Shown: positions 1-7,882, counted from the stretch's first letter. The stretch is DNA of 15,618 nt from Bacteroidales bacterium (GCA_004558535.1 SFCP01000034.1:1-15618), one strand, 5' to 3'. The notes: a model not told the origin generated them from the sequence alone. Translations and numbers: made by a program.

Positions 1-409
1 ATTAATGCAAGGCCAAGACAAAAACTCAATTTCTCAACGCCAGCGGAAGTCTTTTTCAAAAATATTTCGTAATGTTGCACTTGCTGGTTGACTCTGCAGG
101 GCTTCTTCCAAAACCTTAATATTTCACAAATTGAAGCCTTTGGGGCTGATGTTCAGCGGGAAATGTATAATTTTGCAAGCTGATTGGCACTGTTGTCCGC
201 CCTTCCCGCCGACGCAGTGCCGCCGTGCGACGCACGCAGCGACCGCATAGCGCCCTTTCCCTATGTATTCCAAACGACTATGAAGAAGCTTTCGCGCACA
301 CGCTGCGGGAGGCTTTCTCATTTGGACCATACAGGGCCGTGCAGCACCGCCTCCCGCGCAGTGCACAGCGCCCGCGCACCCTGCGAAAACCTAATCAAAA
401 TCCAACAAT
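1..409. other. Non-coding leader region upstream of the first gene
   Basis: No convincing gene is present. The first 180 bases are AT-rich and contain a -7-like box (168-175). The rest is GC-rich and contains an inverted repeat whose 9-bp perfect arms, GCGGGAGGC and GCCTCCCGC, lie at 305-313 and 349-357 with a 35-nt loop. Short ORFs crossing this stretch on either strand look like by-products of GC-rich sequence. If the box at 168 is used, the mRNA of the next gene has an untranslated leader of roughly 225 nt that could fold, but I recognise no known riboswitch class in it. Confidence 0.5.
168..175 (+). promoter_or_regulatory. Candidate -7 promoter box for the 410-4222 gene
   Basis: TAATTTTG fits the Bacteroidetes -7 consensus TAnnTTTG. 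The nearest upstream TTTG (139-142) lies 25 nt away, longer than the usual 19-21, so the -33 element is weak or absent. Confidence 0.35.
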
Positions 410-3400
410 ATGCACCGACACATTTCCCCAACCCGCTTGCTGACCCTTGTGGTCATCCTGTGGGCCAGCCTTGCGGCCGTCAGTCGTGCCCAAGAGGACT
501 TCACGATCAAGAGTTTTACTTTTGACGACAGTGCCATCCTCAATTCCATGTCCGACAATGGCCAGTGGGCGGTGGCAGATGCCGCCAATCCCTCCAATTC
601 CCTGCTTCGCATCCATCCCCGTCTGATCGACTTGCGCGCAGCAAGCCCGGTCGTCACGGAGCTATGCGCCGACATCGACGAGGCCAGCATTGTGAGTGCA
701 CAGGCCAACGACGTGACGGACGACGGCAACCTGGTTGTCGGCTCCTTCAACGGCATGCCGGCCGTCTGGTCCAAGGCTACACACACCTGGACCACCCTGC
801 CGATGAACAGCTCGGCCGGCAGTGGCAGCGTTCACTCCGTCACACCCGACGGCCACTACGCCGTGGGCGTGCAGACCGACAAGAGTGATGAATACAAGGA
901 AATCCCTGCCCTGTGGGACCTCACCACGATGACGCTGGTCGCCACACCCGGCCTCCCCACCAAGGACATGGCCCACGAAAACAAGGGACAGAACCGCTTC
1001 GTGCAGATTTCCGCCGATGGCAAGACCATCCTCGGCTGCATGTCCGTGAGCTACCTGCCCACTTACTACGACCTGGGCGGACATTTCGACTATGTGTATC
1101 ACGTCGACACGCAGTCCTACACCGCCATGGGCTTCACCGAAACCCTCACCGGCCGCTGGACGCCCCACGTCGACGGCCTGTACTACTTTCCCATCGCGCG
1201 GATGAGCAACAACGGCCGCTACGTATCGGGCGCCGCCTATATCGTGCAGGAAAACGAGGATAGCGAATTTCCCACCGAGGGTTACTTCCCCTTCATCTAC
1301 GACACACAGGACGACAACCTTGTGGTGCTGACCAGCACCGCGGACAACGGCATGGGCGCATGGATTGCGTACAACGGCGGCACCCTGCTGGGCGCCACGC
1401 CGGTGGGAAGCCCCTTCCGCGAATGGAGCATCCTTGACGATAGCTACTGGGTGCCCTTCTCGCTGATAGCCAAGGAAAAGGGCAAGTTCAACTTCCAGGA
1501 AAAGACCGGCTTCGAGAACACCGGCACTCCGCTCTGCGTGAGCGACGACGGCCGTAGCGTCTGCGTCCTGGTAGACCCCTATACCAGCTACGTGGCCCAA
1601 CTCCCGGAGGATGTAGCCTCCATCGGCAGACACATCAACCTGCTGGGCGACTACACCGTAGACCCGAAGGCCGGCACGGCCCTCTCGAAGCTCCAGACCG
1701 TCACCGTGACTTTCTCGCGAGCCGTCACCGTGGCCGCCGGCAAGGCTACAGCGGCCGAAATACGCGATGCGCAGGGCAATACGCTCTACACCTCCATCGC
1801 GGTCAAGGTGGATGCCACCGGTAAAGCCCTGACCGTCACTTTCCGCAAGGGAGACCTGGAAGCAGGCAAGGCGTACTCGCTCTTCCTCCCCGCCGGGACA
1901 GTCCATATCGCGGGCGACGCTTCGCGGACCAACGGCGACATCAGCATTCCCTACTACGGACGCGCCGCTGTCCCTGTACAGCTGACGGCCACCTCGCCCG
2001 CCGAGGGCGCTACCGTGGCCCGCATCGACGCCACCGGCTCGCCCGTGCTGCTCACGTTCGACACCGACGTCAAGGTGTCGGAGGGAAGTGCCGAACTCTA
2101 CCTCGACGGCGAGGATATCCCCGTCGCACAACTGCTGCTGGCCTATGCCGACAATCGCGTGGCCGTGTATCCGTCCTCTACCGTCTACCTGTACAAGGGC
2201 GGCAACTACACGGTGAAAATTCCCGCAGGCATCATCACCGACCTGACCGGCAACAATGCCAACGAAGCGTTCGAACTGCACTACGCAGGGGCCTACGAGC
2301 GGGAGGTTTCCTACGATGACAAGATACTCTTCTCGGAGGATTTCAACAGCGGACTGGGCACGATGCTCCTCTACGACGGAGACAAGCAGACGCCCAGCGC
2401 AGAGATGACAGCCCTGGGCTTTGCCGACGGACAGAACTACCCCTGGTGGGTGGTCCGCAACAGCGAGACGAGCACCGACATGGCCGCCGCGTCCCACTCC
2501 GACTACGCTACGCCCGGACAATCCGAAGACTGGATGGTCGTACCCCAGACTTATTTGCCCGACCGCCTCTGCCACTTGGAATTTCAAGGCCAGAGCTACC
2601 TCAACAGCAAGGCGGACCGGCTGAAGATCTACGTCTACGAGAGCGACGTCACCTATAATATCATGACGCGCACCCTGGCAGACCGCATCCTGGCCGAGGG
2701 AACGCTCGTCTTCGACGAACAACTTTCGCCCGGCGCCTCGGAGGGTGGCATCGATGGGGAATGGACGGACTACAGCATAGCCCTGCCGGAATTTTCCGGA
2801 CGGAATGTCTACATCGCCTTCCTCAATGACAATACCGCGCAAAGCCTCGTGATGGTGGACAATGTGCGTATCGTCCACGACTTGCCGTACCTGGTGACTT
2901 TCGACAACGCCGAGAGCGTGGTCGGTCAGGCCGGCCTCACCATCAAGGGCCGCGTCACCGTCGATACAGCCGACGAAACTTTCACCACCGCCGACTTGAC
3001 GCTGCGCAACAGCGCCGGCGAGACCGTCAGCGAAGTACATGCCGAGGGCCTGAGCCTGGGCAAGGGCGACAGCTACGCCTTCAGCTTCCCGCAACAGCTG
3101 CCTCTGCAGGCCGGACGGACCAACGATTTCACAGTCGTGGTGACCCTGAATGAAATGACCAACGAGGTGAAGGGAACGGTTCGCAACCTGGCGTTCGAGC
3201 CGCAGAAGAACGTCGTGCTCGAGGAGTACACAGGCATGAACTGTGTCAACTGTCCGCTGGGCATCTTGGCCATCGAGAAGATCCGCAGCCTCTATGGCAG
3301 CCGCTTCATCCCCGTTTCCCTCCACAATTATCCCGGCGACGTGCTCGGTGGTGGCTCGGAGTCGTACGTAAGTTACTTGAATTTCAGCGCAGCTCCCACC

Positions 3401-4222
3401 GGCATGGTGCACCGCAACGGCATCATTTCCTCTCCGATGGCTTCCATTAATGGAGACTACGTCTACAGCGACGCCACCGGCGGCAAGCTCTGGCTGGACT
3501 ACGTGCAGGACGAATTTGCCAAGGCCGCCGAGGCCGAAATCTCGGCCACAGCCGCACTCTCCGCCGACGGCACCACCATCAGCGTGCCCGCCACGGTGCG
3601 CTTCGCCCTGGATACCGAGGGCCGCAACCTCAACCTGCTGCTCCTGCTGCTCGAGGACGACGTGCAGGGTTACCAGCAGAGCAACCTGTCGGGCATGACC
3701 GACCCCGACCTGGGCGAATGGGCACAGGGAGGGCTTTATGGTAAAGCCATGAACTTCCCCTATTACCACGAAGACGTGGTTCGCGGATGGAAGGGTAACT
3801 CCCATCTGGGCACAGGTGGCTATCTGCCCGCCGCCTTTACTGCCGGCGAGAAAGTGACGGCCGAACTGTCCATGCCGATGCCCGGCACAGTGGGCAATGC
3901 GAGCCACACAAAGGTGGTGGTCATGCTCATAGACGCCAACAACGACCAGCTGATCAATGCCTGCGTGGCTCCCGTGCAGGTGCCCGAGGGCATTCAGTCC
4001 ACCCAGGCAGCACGCGCTGAAATCCGCGTGGCCGGCGGTCGCATCGAGATTGCCGCCGCCGAGGAAGTCTCCGCCGTGGCCTATGCTGCCGACGGCCGCG
4101 AGATCGCAAGCACAGCCGGCAGCGGTCTGCTGACCCTGCACACAGGTGCCGCCCGCGGCGTGGTAGTCGTCAAAGTCACCGCCGCCGATGGCTCCCGGAC
4201 CGTCAGAAAAATCATCCTGTAA
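410..4222 (+). CDS. Large secreted multidomain protein with Omp28/thioredoxin-like domain and type IX-like C-terminal tail
   Basis: A 1270-residue exported protein. Residues 1-27 are a signal peptide (hydrophobic LLTLVVILWASLAAV, then SRA before QE). Residues about 30-400 carry spaced motifs of the type S/D-D-G-x-x-V followed by xxW, resembling HAF-type extracellular propeller repeats. Residues about 410-520 and 523-627 look like two SbsA-type Ig-like domains (the second opens with SPAEGATV). Residues about 638-830 resemble a cleaved-adhesin or choice-of-anchor J jelly roll (SEDFNSGLG, EDWMVVPQ, YIAFLNDN, MVDNVRI). From about 930 an Omp28-related thioredoxin-like domain starts (VVLEEYTGMNCVNCP) with the CxxC pair C945 and C948. 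The last 75 residues (from about 1196) resemble a type IX secretion sorting domain ending RTVRKIIL. The start is the ATG just before the signal peptide. The ligand is unknown; a cell-surface or outer-membrane location is inferred from the domains. Confidence 0.85.
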   Translation: MHRHISPTRLLTLVVILWASLAAVSRAQEDFTIKSFTFDDSAILNSMSDNGQWAVADAANPSNSLLRIHPRLIDLRAASPVVTELCADIDEASIVSAQANDVTDDGNLVVGSFNGMPAVWSKATHTWTTLPMNSSAGSGSVHSVTPDGHYAVGVQTDKSDEYKEIPALWDLTTMTLVATPGLPTKDMAHENKGQNRFVQISADGKTILGCMSVSYLPTYYDLGGHFDYVYHVDTQSYTAMGFTETLTGRWTPHVDGLYYFPIARMSNNGRYVSGAAYIVQENEDSEFPTEGYFPFIYDTQDDNLVVLTSTADNGMGAWIAYNGGTLLGATPVGSPFREWSILDDSYWVPFSLIAKEKGKFNFQEKTGFENTGTPLCVSDDGRSVCVLVDPYTSYVAQLPEDVASIGRHINLLGDYTVDPKAGTALSKLQTVTVTFSRAVTVAAGKATAAEIRDAQGNTLYTSIAVKVDATGKALTVTFRKGDLEAGKAYSLFLPAGTVHIAGDASRTNGDISIPYYGRAAVPVQLTATSPAEGATVARIDATGSPVLLTFDTDVKVSEGSAELYLDGEDIPVAQLLLAYADNRVAVYPSSTVYLYKGGNYTVKIPAGIITDLTGNNANEAFELHYAGAYEREVSYDDKILFSEDFNSGLGTMLLYDGDKQTPSAEMTALGFADGQNYPWWVVRNSETSTDMAAASHSDYATPGQSEDWMVVPQTYLPDRLCHLEFQGQSYLNSKADRLKIYVYESDVTYNIMTRTLADRILAEGTLVFDEQLSPGASEGGIDGEWTDYSIALPEFSGRNVYIAFLNDNTAQSLVMVDNVRIVHDLPYLVTFDNAESVVGQAGLTIKGRVTVDTADETFTTADLTLRNSAGETVSEVHAEGLSLGKGDSYAFSFPQQLPLQAGRTNDFTVVVTLNEMTNEVKGTVRNLAFEPQKNVVLEEYTGMNCVNCPLGILAIEKIRSLYGSRFIPVSLHNYPGDVLGGGSESYVSYLNFSAAPTGMVHRNGIISSPMASINGDYVYSDATGGKLWLDYVQDEFAKAAEAEISATAALSADGTTISVPATVRFALDTEGRNLNLLLLLLEDDVQGYQQSNLSGMTDPDLGEWAQGGLYGKAMNFPYYHEDVVRGWKGNSHLGTGGYLPAAFTAGEKVTAELSMPMPGTVGNASHTKVVVMLIDANNDQLINACVAPVQVPEGIQSTQAARAEIRVAGGRIEIAAAEEVSAVAYAADGREIASTAGSGLLTLHTGAARGVVVVKVTAADGSRTVRKIIL

Positions 4223-4229
4223 CCTATCG

Positions 4230-4300
4230 GCGGTTCCCCTCCGGCCGTGCCACACCAATATTATATATATAGGCGTGCGCATCGGCCGGGCGGGAACCGC
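4230..4300 (+). repeat. Long GC-rich hairpin between the two secreted-protein genes
   Basis: Left arm GCGGTTCCC (4230-4238), a 2-nt mismatch, then CCGGCCG (4241-4247) pair with CGGCCGG (4283-4289), a 2-nt mismatch, and GGGAACCGC (4292-4300). This gives 16 paired bases around an AT-rich loop. There is no U tract after it, so it may be an mRNA-stabilising intercistronic stem or a weak terminator rather than a classic intrinsic terminator. Confidence 0.6.
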
Positions 4301-4326
4301 TTCACCTTTCCTAAAACATCAGATCT

Positions 4327-5904
4327 ATGCAGAAATCTTTACTCCTTACCCTCTTGTGGGCCGTCATTGGCTTGGGCGCTGCGCGCGCCGGTTATGGCGA
4401 AACCGTAGACTTCGGCGAGATGGAACTCGGTACGCCCTATCAGTTGAACGGTGACTTTTCCGATTACGCCGGTCACTTCACCGCCACCACGAGCGGCACG
4501 CTGACCGTCAGTTCCTCCTCGTCGGGCAACTTCATGAGCCCCTACGCCGACGCTGAGATGCTCACGCCCATTTCCTTCGACCTCGGCTACACTGTTGGCG
4601 GCGGTTGCACCTACGATATACAGGTGGAGGCCGGGCAGACCTACTACTTCCTCAAGACTTTCTCGATGGACAGCAGCACCACCACCCTGACGATGGGTGA
4701 TGACAGCGCCGTCAGCCTGGTCAGCATAGACCCCGCTGAGGGCAGCCTGCTCAGTCCGGCCGGCTCGGGCATATTCTCGATTGCCTTCAACCGCACCGTG
4801 AGCGTCGGCTCGGCTGCGCTCGTGTGCGATGGTACGGAGTATTCGCTCGTGCCGAACATCCTCGGTACAATGGTTTCGATTCAGTACAAGGAAGCCCTGA
4901 TGAAGTTGATCCAGGGGGGCAAGGCGGTCAAGGGTACGCCCCTGAAACTGGTGCTGAAGGGCGTGCGCAGCAGCAGCGATACCACCAAAGTCTATGGCAC
5001 CGACGGCACAGTGGAAATCGCCTACGTCTGCGACGAAAAGCCCGTCACCCTGGTGCAGGTTATCTCGCAGCCCGAAGTGTTCCTGTCGTGGTGGCGCCCC
5101 GGCGATGCCGCTGCGGTGTACGCCCTGGAGTTTGACGGCGCACTGGGCGAGCCGACCGAAAGCCAATGCTTGGCCCAGATTACCTATGGCGACCAAGAAG
5201 GTGAAGTCGGCGAGAGCTACATGGAGACCGTCCCCTGCACTGTCGAGGGCAACACGCTGAGCGTAGACTTCTCCGGCAAACTGCGCCGTCCGCAGGACAT
5301 GGTGGCCAGCGGTACAGACTACGGCGTGGTGATCTTCCGCCTGGCCAACGTGCGCGATGCCCAGGGCAATCTGGTCTACAGCGAGGGACTGGGTACAATC
5401 GGCTCCTTCAGCGAAATCTTCACCTACAAGGAAGTGATCTGTAACGTCATTCCCGACTTCACCCCGCGCAGCGGCAGTTCGCTGACCGGCCTGCAGAGCA
5501 TCGAAATCTGGCTGGCAGACTACGCAGCGGTGCAGCACGACGGCGTATGCTTCACCTACACCGATGCAGAAGGTGAGCAGCAAATCGTGGTGCGCGACAT
5601 CATCGTCACTCCCGACCCCGACTTCGAAGGCGCCTACGCCCTCGAAGTGCCCATACCCGAGGCGCTCAAGGCCAAGACGCTGGATAACATCGTCGTGACG
5701 CTCAACGATGCCACCTTTGCCGACGGCATCGACCACAGTGCCGAGCTTAGCGCCACCTACTCCATCGCCCCCGCCGACGGCATCGGCAGCATTTGCACCG
5801 ACCGCCCCGCCACAGGCATCTACTTCGACCTGAGCGGACGCCGCACGGCCCGCCCCGTCCACGGCGTCTACGTGCGCGACGGACAGAAGGTCCTGGTGAA
5901 ATAA
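4327..5904 (+). CDS. Secreted Ig-like domain protein with Bacteroidales-type C-terminal signature
   Basis: A 525-residue protein of unknown function. Residues 1-21 form a signal peptide (KSLLLTLLWAVIGLGAARA, cut after ARA). Residues about 130-225 start with SIDPAEGSLLSPAGSG and resemble an SbsA-type Ig-like fold, the same kind as in the preceding gene. The middle is beta-rich and similar in style but without a motif I can name. The last 40 residues (GIYFDLSGRRTARPVHGVYV and then DGQKVLVK) match the short tail common on surface and secreted proteins of Bacteroidales, where it is thought to act in export or anchoring. The ATG sits 104 nt after the previous stop, beyond a long hairpin, so co-transcription is possible but not shown. 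No catalytic residues are evident. Confidence 0.8.
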   Translation: MQKSLLLTLLWAVIGLGAARAGYGETVDFGEMELGTPYQLNGDFSDYAGHFTATTSGTLTVSSSSSGNFMSPYADAEMLTPISFDLGYTVGGGCTYDIQVEAGQTYYFLKTFSMDSSTTTLTMGDDSAVSLVSIDPAEGSLLSPAGSGIFSIAFNRTVSVGSAALVCDGTEYSLVPNILGTMVSIQYKEALMKLIQGGKAVKGTPLKLVLKGVRSSSDTTKVYGTDGTVEIAYVCDEKPVTLVQVISQPEVFLSWWRPGDAAAVYALEFDGALGEPTESQCLAQITYGDQEGEVGESYMETVPCTVEGNTLSVDFSGKLRRPQDMVASGTDYGVVIFRLANVRDAQGNLVYSEGLGTIGSFSEIFTYKEVICNVIPDFTPRSGSSLTGLQSIEIWLADYAAVQHDGVCFTYTDAEGEQQIVVRDIIVTPDPDFEGAYALEVPIPEALKAKTLDNIVVTLNDATFADGIDHSAELSATYSIAPADGIGSICTDRPATGIYFDLSGRRTARPVHGVYVRDGQKVLVK

Positions 5905-6247
5905 TCCGGGGCTTCGACAGCAGCGCTTTTAACCTAACGTAGAAAACTGCCGGCTTTGTGCGAAGCACGAAGCAGGAGATAGAAAAGACCAAGTCCGAGG
6001 TAGAAAAAACTATCTCGGACTTCGTCTTTCCCAACAAGCACTTGGTGCGGCCCCGAAACGGCCTCGGGAAGAGCGGATTTGGGATAAAAACAAGCGAGGA
6101 AGCCCTGTTTTGGCGGAACTCCCTCGTTCGTGTAAGCGCAAAGTTACAGGGTAATTTCGTCCACTCCCCATCAGCCACCTTCGCCTTTAATATTCCGCCG
6201 CCCCGCTCCATGGCCCGAACAAAATCAGCATCTTTTTACACAAAGTC
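5905..6247. other. Intergenic region before the metK promoter
   Basis: No credible gene. It contains the hairpin at 5985-6028 and, on the minus strand, a TAACTTTG -7-like box (complement of 6139-6146) with no matching -33 element. A 110-codon ORF on the + strand (5958-6290) runs through the hairpin and the metK promoter and has no recognisable protein features. Confidence 0.5.
5985..6028. repeat. Strong hairpin downstream of the second secreted-protein gene
   Basis: AAGTCCGAGGTAG (5991-6003) pairs with CTATCTCGGACTT (6010-6022) around an A6 loop, with one G-T wobble. After one mismatch the outer AAAGAC pairs with GTCTTT. There is no U tract on the + strand. It may be a transcript-end stem or a copy of a dispersed intergenic repeat. 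Confidence 0.6.
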
Positions 6248-6279
6248 CTTGGTACGTTCACCGAAAAGCCCTACCTTTG
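6248..6279 (+). promoter_or_regulatory. Promoter of the metK leader
   Basis: TACCTTTG (6272-6279) is an exact Bacteroidetes -7 box (TAnnTTTG). CTTG/TTGG at 6248-6252 provides a near -33 TTTG at 19-20 nt spacing. The expected transcription start is about 6285-6287, which puts the RNA 5' end only about 10 nt before the aptamer. Confidence 0.7.
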
Positions 6280-6292
6280 CAGCGTATTAGGA

Positions 6293-6341
6293 ACGAGGAC
6301 AGATTTGACTGCTTGCAACCTCTCAAAAAAATGCTAAAACG
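6293..6341 (+). promoter_or_regulatory. SAM-II-like riboswitch aptamer upstream of metK
   Basis: The sequence GATTTGACTGCTTGCAA (6302-6318) followed after a P1 arm and an A-rich linker by GCTAAAA (6333-6339) matches the conserved core of SAM-II aptamers, which I recall as GAUUUAACCG-UAUUGCAA, linker, GCUAAA. GAGG (6295-6298) can pair with CCTC (6319-6322) as a short P1. TTGCA (6313-6317) can form the pseudoknot with TGCTA (6332-6336), with one U-U mismatch. The downstream gene makes SAM, as expected for product feedback. The P1 helix is short with unpaired bases next to the loop, the main weakness. SAM-II usually blocks the ribosome site directly after it, yet metK starts about 230 nt further on; the first start codons after the aptamer belong to a small leader ORF. 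Confidence 0.82.
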
Positions 6342-6509
6342 ATGAAGCCGGACGCGCTCGGCCTCGCGCAAAGCGAAACGCTGCAAATCTTATCCAAAGG
6401 CCCGCGACGGCATACGCGCCCCGCATCGGCCATGTCCCGTTCTGCCACGAACCTCCCAGCCAACCGGCTGAGGTCTTCGGGCAGTTTTTTTATGAATGGC
6501 ACAGGGTAG
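6342..6509 (+). CDS. Putative 55-codon leader ORF between the SAM-II aptamer and metK
   Basis: The ATG at 6342 lies two bases after the conserved GCTAAAA of the aptamer, where SAM-II normally controls translation. The product begins MKPDALGLAQSETLQ, is basic overall and matches no family I know. A four-codon ORF (ATG at 6331, inside the pseudoknot) ends with TGA at 6343-6345, overlapping this start as ATGA. The ORF reads straight through the intrinsic terminator (6442-6491) and stops at 6507-6509, 62 nt before metK. This arrangement would let a translating ribosome unfold the terminator. Whether it is translated cannot be told from one sequence; it may be chance in a GC-rich leader. Confidence 0.4.
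   Translation: MKPDALGLAQSETLQILSKGPRRHTRPASAMSRSATNLPANRLRSSGSFFMNGTG
6442..6491 (+). terminator. Intrinsic terminator in the metK leader
   Basis: CTGCC (6442-6446) pairs with GGCAG (6480-6484), immediately followed by seven T (6485-6491). Inside, GAA/TTC, CCTC/GAGG and AGCC/GGCT continue the stem to a four-base AACC loop (6462-6465), with small bulges, about 17 bp in all. It lies between the metK promoter and metK, so it must be read through for metK expression, as expected of an attenuator. Confidence 0.82.
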
Positions 6510-6549
6510 CGTGGCCGCTTCGGCGCGAGGGAGTGATGCCCACGACCCG
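6504..6549 (+). repeat. Second stem-loop just upstream of the metK start
   Basis: GGGT (6504-6507) and CGTGG (6510-6514) pair with CCACG and ACCC at about 6540-6549, leaving a 2-nt bulge, and a small GCCG/CGGC stem can form inside. It is followed by the A-rich stretch before the metK ATG. It could shape access to the start; no role is proven. Confidence 0.45.
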
Positions 6550-6571
6550 GCAGTAAAAAACAAATCAAAAC

Positions 6572-7864
6572 ATGGGATACCTTTTCACCTCAGAATCCGT
6601 ATCGGAAGGCCACCCCGACAAAGTGGCCGACCAAATCAGTGACGCTGTGCTCGACGAACTGCTGGCTTACGACCCGCAGTCGAAAGTTGCCTGCGAGACG
6701 CTCGTTACCACCGGCCAGGTAGTCGTGGCCGGCGAAGTCAAGACCGAAGCCTTCGTCGACCTGCAGGACGTGGCGCGCCGCACCATCCGTCGCATCGGCT
6801 ACACCAAGGCCGAATACAAGTTTGACGCCGACAGCTGCGGCGTACTCAGTGCCATCCACGAGCAAAGCGCCGACATCAACCGAGGCGTGGAGCGACAGGA
6901 CCCCATGAGTCAGGGCGCCGGAGACCAGGGTATGATGTTCGGTTATGCCAACAACGAGACCGATACCTACATGCCGTTGCCCCTCTCCCTGGCCCACGAC
7001 ATCCTGATCGTGCTGGCGGAAATACGCCGCGAGGGAAAGCAGATGACCTACCTGCGCCCCGACTCGAAGAGTCAGGTGACAGTGGAATACGACGACAACG
7101 GACGCGCCGCCCGCATCGACACCATTGTGGTCAGCACCCAGCACGATGAATTTATCACGGCCGAGGAAGCCGGTTCGCAGGAGAAAGCCGACGAACTGAT
7201 GCTCAACCAAATCCGCCACGACGTCATCACCATCCTCATTCCCCGCGTGGTGCGTGAGCGAGTACATACGCCGGAAATCAAGGCCCTCTTTGAAAACAGC
7301 GTCATCAAGTATTACGTCAACCCCACAGGCAAGTTCGTCATCGGAGGCCCCCACGGCGACACCGGACTGACGGGACGCAAAATCATCGTCGATACCTACG
7401 GCGGAAAAGGCGCACACGGCGGCGGAGCATTCTCGGGCAAGGACCCCTCGAAGGTGGACCGCTCGGCAGCCTATGCCGCCCGCCACATCGCAAAGAATAT
7501 GGTGGCAGCTGGCGTGGCCGACGAAATGCTCGTGCAACTGAGCTACGCCATCGGCGTGGCCGAACCGATTTCCGTATTCGTCGATACGTTTGGCAAAAAC
7601 CATACGCAGTGGAGCGATGCAGCCATTGCGCAAAAAGTACAGGAGATTTTCGACCTCCGTCCCCGCGCCATCGAGGAGCGCCTGAAGCTGCGCAATCCTA
7701 TCTACGAGGAGACCGCCAGCTACGGACACGTGGGCCGCGAACCGAAAGTGGTCACAAAGACGTTCCATGCACGCGGCGCCGAGCCCAAGACGCTCGAAGT
7801 GGAACTCTTCACCTGGGAGAAGCTGGACTACGTGGACGCCATCCGCGAAGCACTCGGCCTGTAA
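6572..7864 (+). CDS. metK: S-adenosylmethionine synthetase (methionine adenosyltransferase)
   Basis: Cytosolic enzyme that makes S-adenosylmethionine from methionine and ATP, releasing phosphate and diphosphate. It is 430 residues long, the length I expect in Bacteroidetes and longer than the roughly 384 of E. coli. Visible motifs are the N-terminal SESVSEGHPDKVADQISDAV with the ATP-binding GHPDK (H14), GAGDQGMMFGYA (about 115-126), the signature GGPHGDTGLTGRKIIVDTYG (from about 258) and GGGAFSGKDPSKVDRSAAY. The start is the ATG after an A-rich leader (AAAAAACAAATCAAAAC), with MGYLFTSES as usual for the family. It is preceded by a promoter, a SAM-II-like aptamer and an intrinsic terminator, pointing to feedback repression by SAM. 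A 14-bp inverted repeat follows the stop codon. Confidence 0.98.
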   Translation: MGYLFTSESVSEGHPDKVADQISDAVLDELLAYDPQSKVACETLVTTGQVVVAGEVKTEAFVDLQDVARRTIRRIGYTKAEYKFDADSCGVLSAIHEQSADINRGVERQDPMSQGAGDQGMMFGYANNETDTYMPLPLSLAHDILIVLAEIRREGKQMTYLRPDSKSQVTVEYDDNGRAARIDTIVVSTQHDEFITAEEAGSQEKADELMLNQIRHDVITILIPRVVRERVHTPEIKALFENSVIKYYVNPTGKFVIGGPHGDTGLTGRKIIVDTYGGKGAHGGGAFSGKDPSKVDRSAAYAARHIAKNMVAAGVADEMLVQLSYAIGVAEPISVFVDTFGKNHTQWSDAAIAQKVQEIFDLRPRAIEERLKLRNPIYEETASYGHVGREPKVVTKTFHARGAEPKTLEVELFTWEKLDYVDAIREALGL

Positions 7865-7882
7865 TCCCGATGACATACCTAT

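Noticed and set aside
305..357. Riboswitch in the leader of the first gene
   Set aside because: Only a 9-bp stem with a 35-nt loop; no conserved core of any class I know.
662..4282. Very long open frame on the minus strand (about 1200 codons) opposite the first gene
   Set aside because: It is a mirror of GC-rich codon use in the + strand gene, rich in Gly, His and Val with no domain or signal. The + strand frame has a signal peptide and clear domains.
4339..5862. Minus-strand frame of about 507 codons opposite the second secreted protein
   Set aside because: Same antisense effect; composition is biased and no family motif is present.
6139..6146. Minus-strand promoter (TAACTTTG)
   Set aside because: The -7 box fits but no -33 TTTG lies at the right distance and there is no minus-strand gene to serve.
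5958..6290. 110-codon + strand ORF before metK
   Set aside because: It runs through a hairpin and the metK promoter, has no start context or known motif, and its first part is the hairpin sequence.
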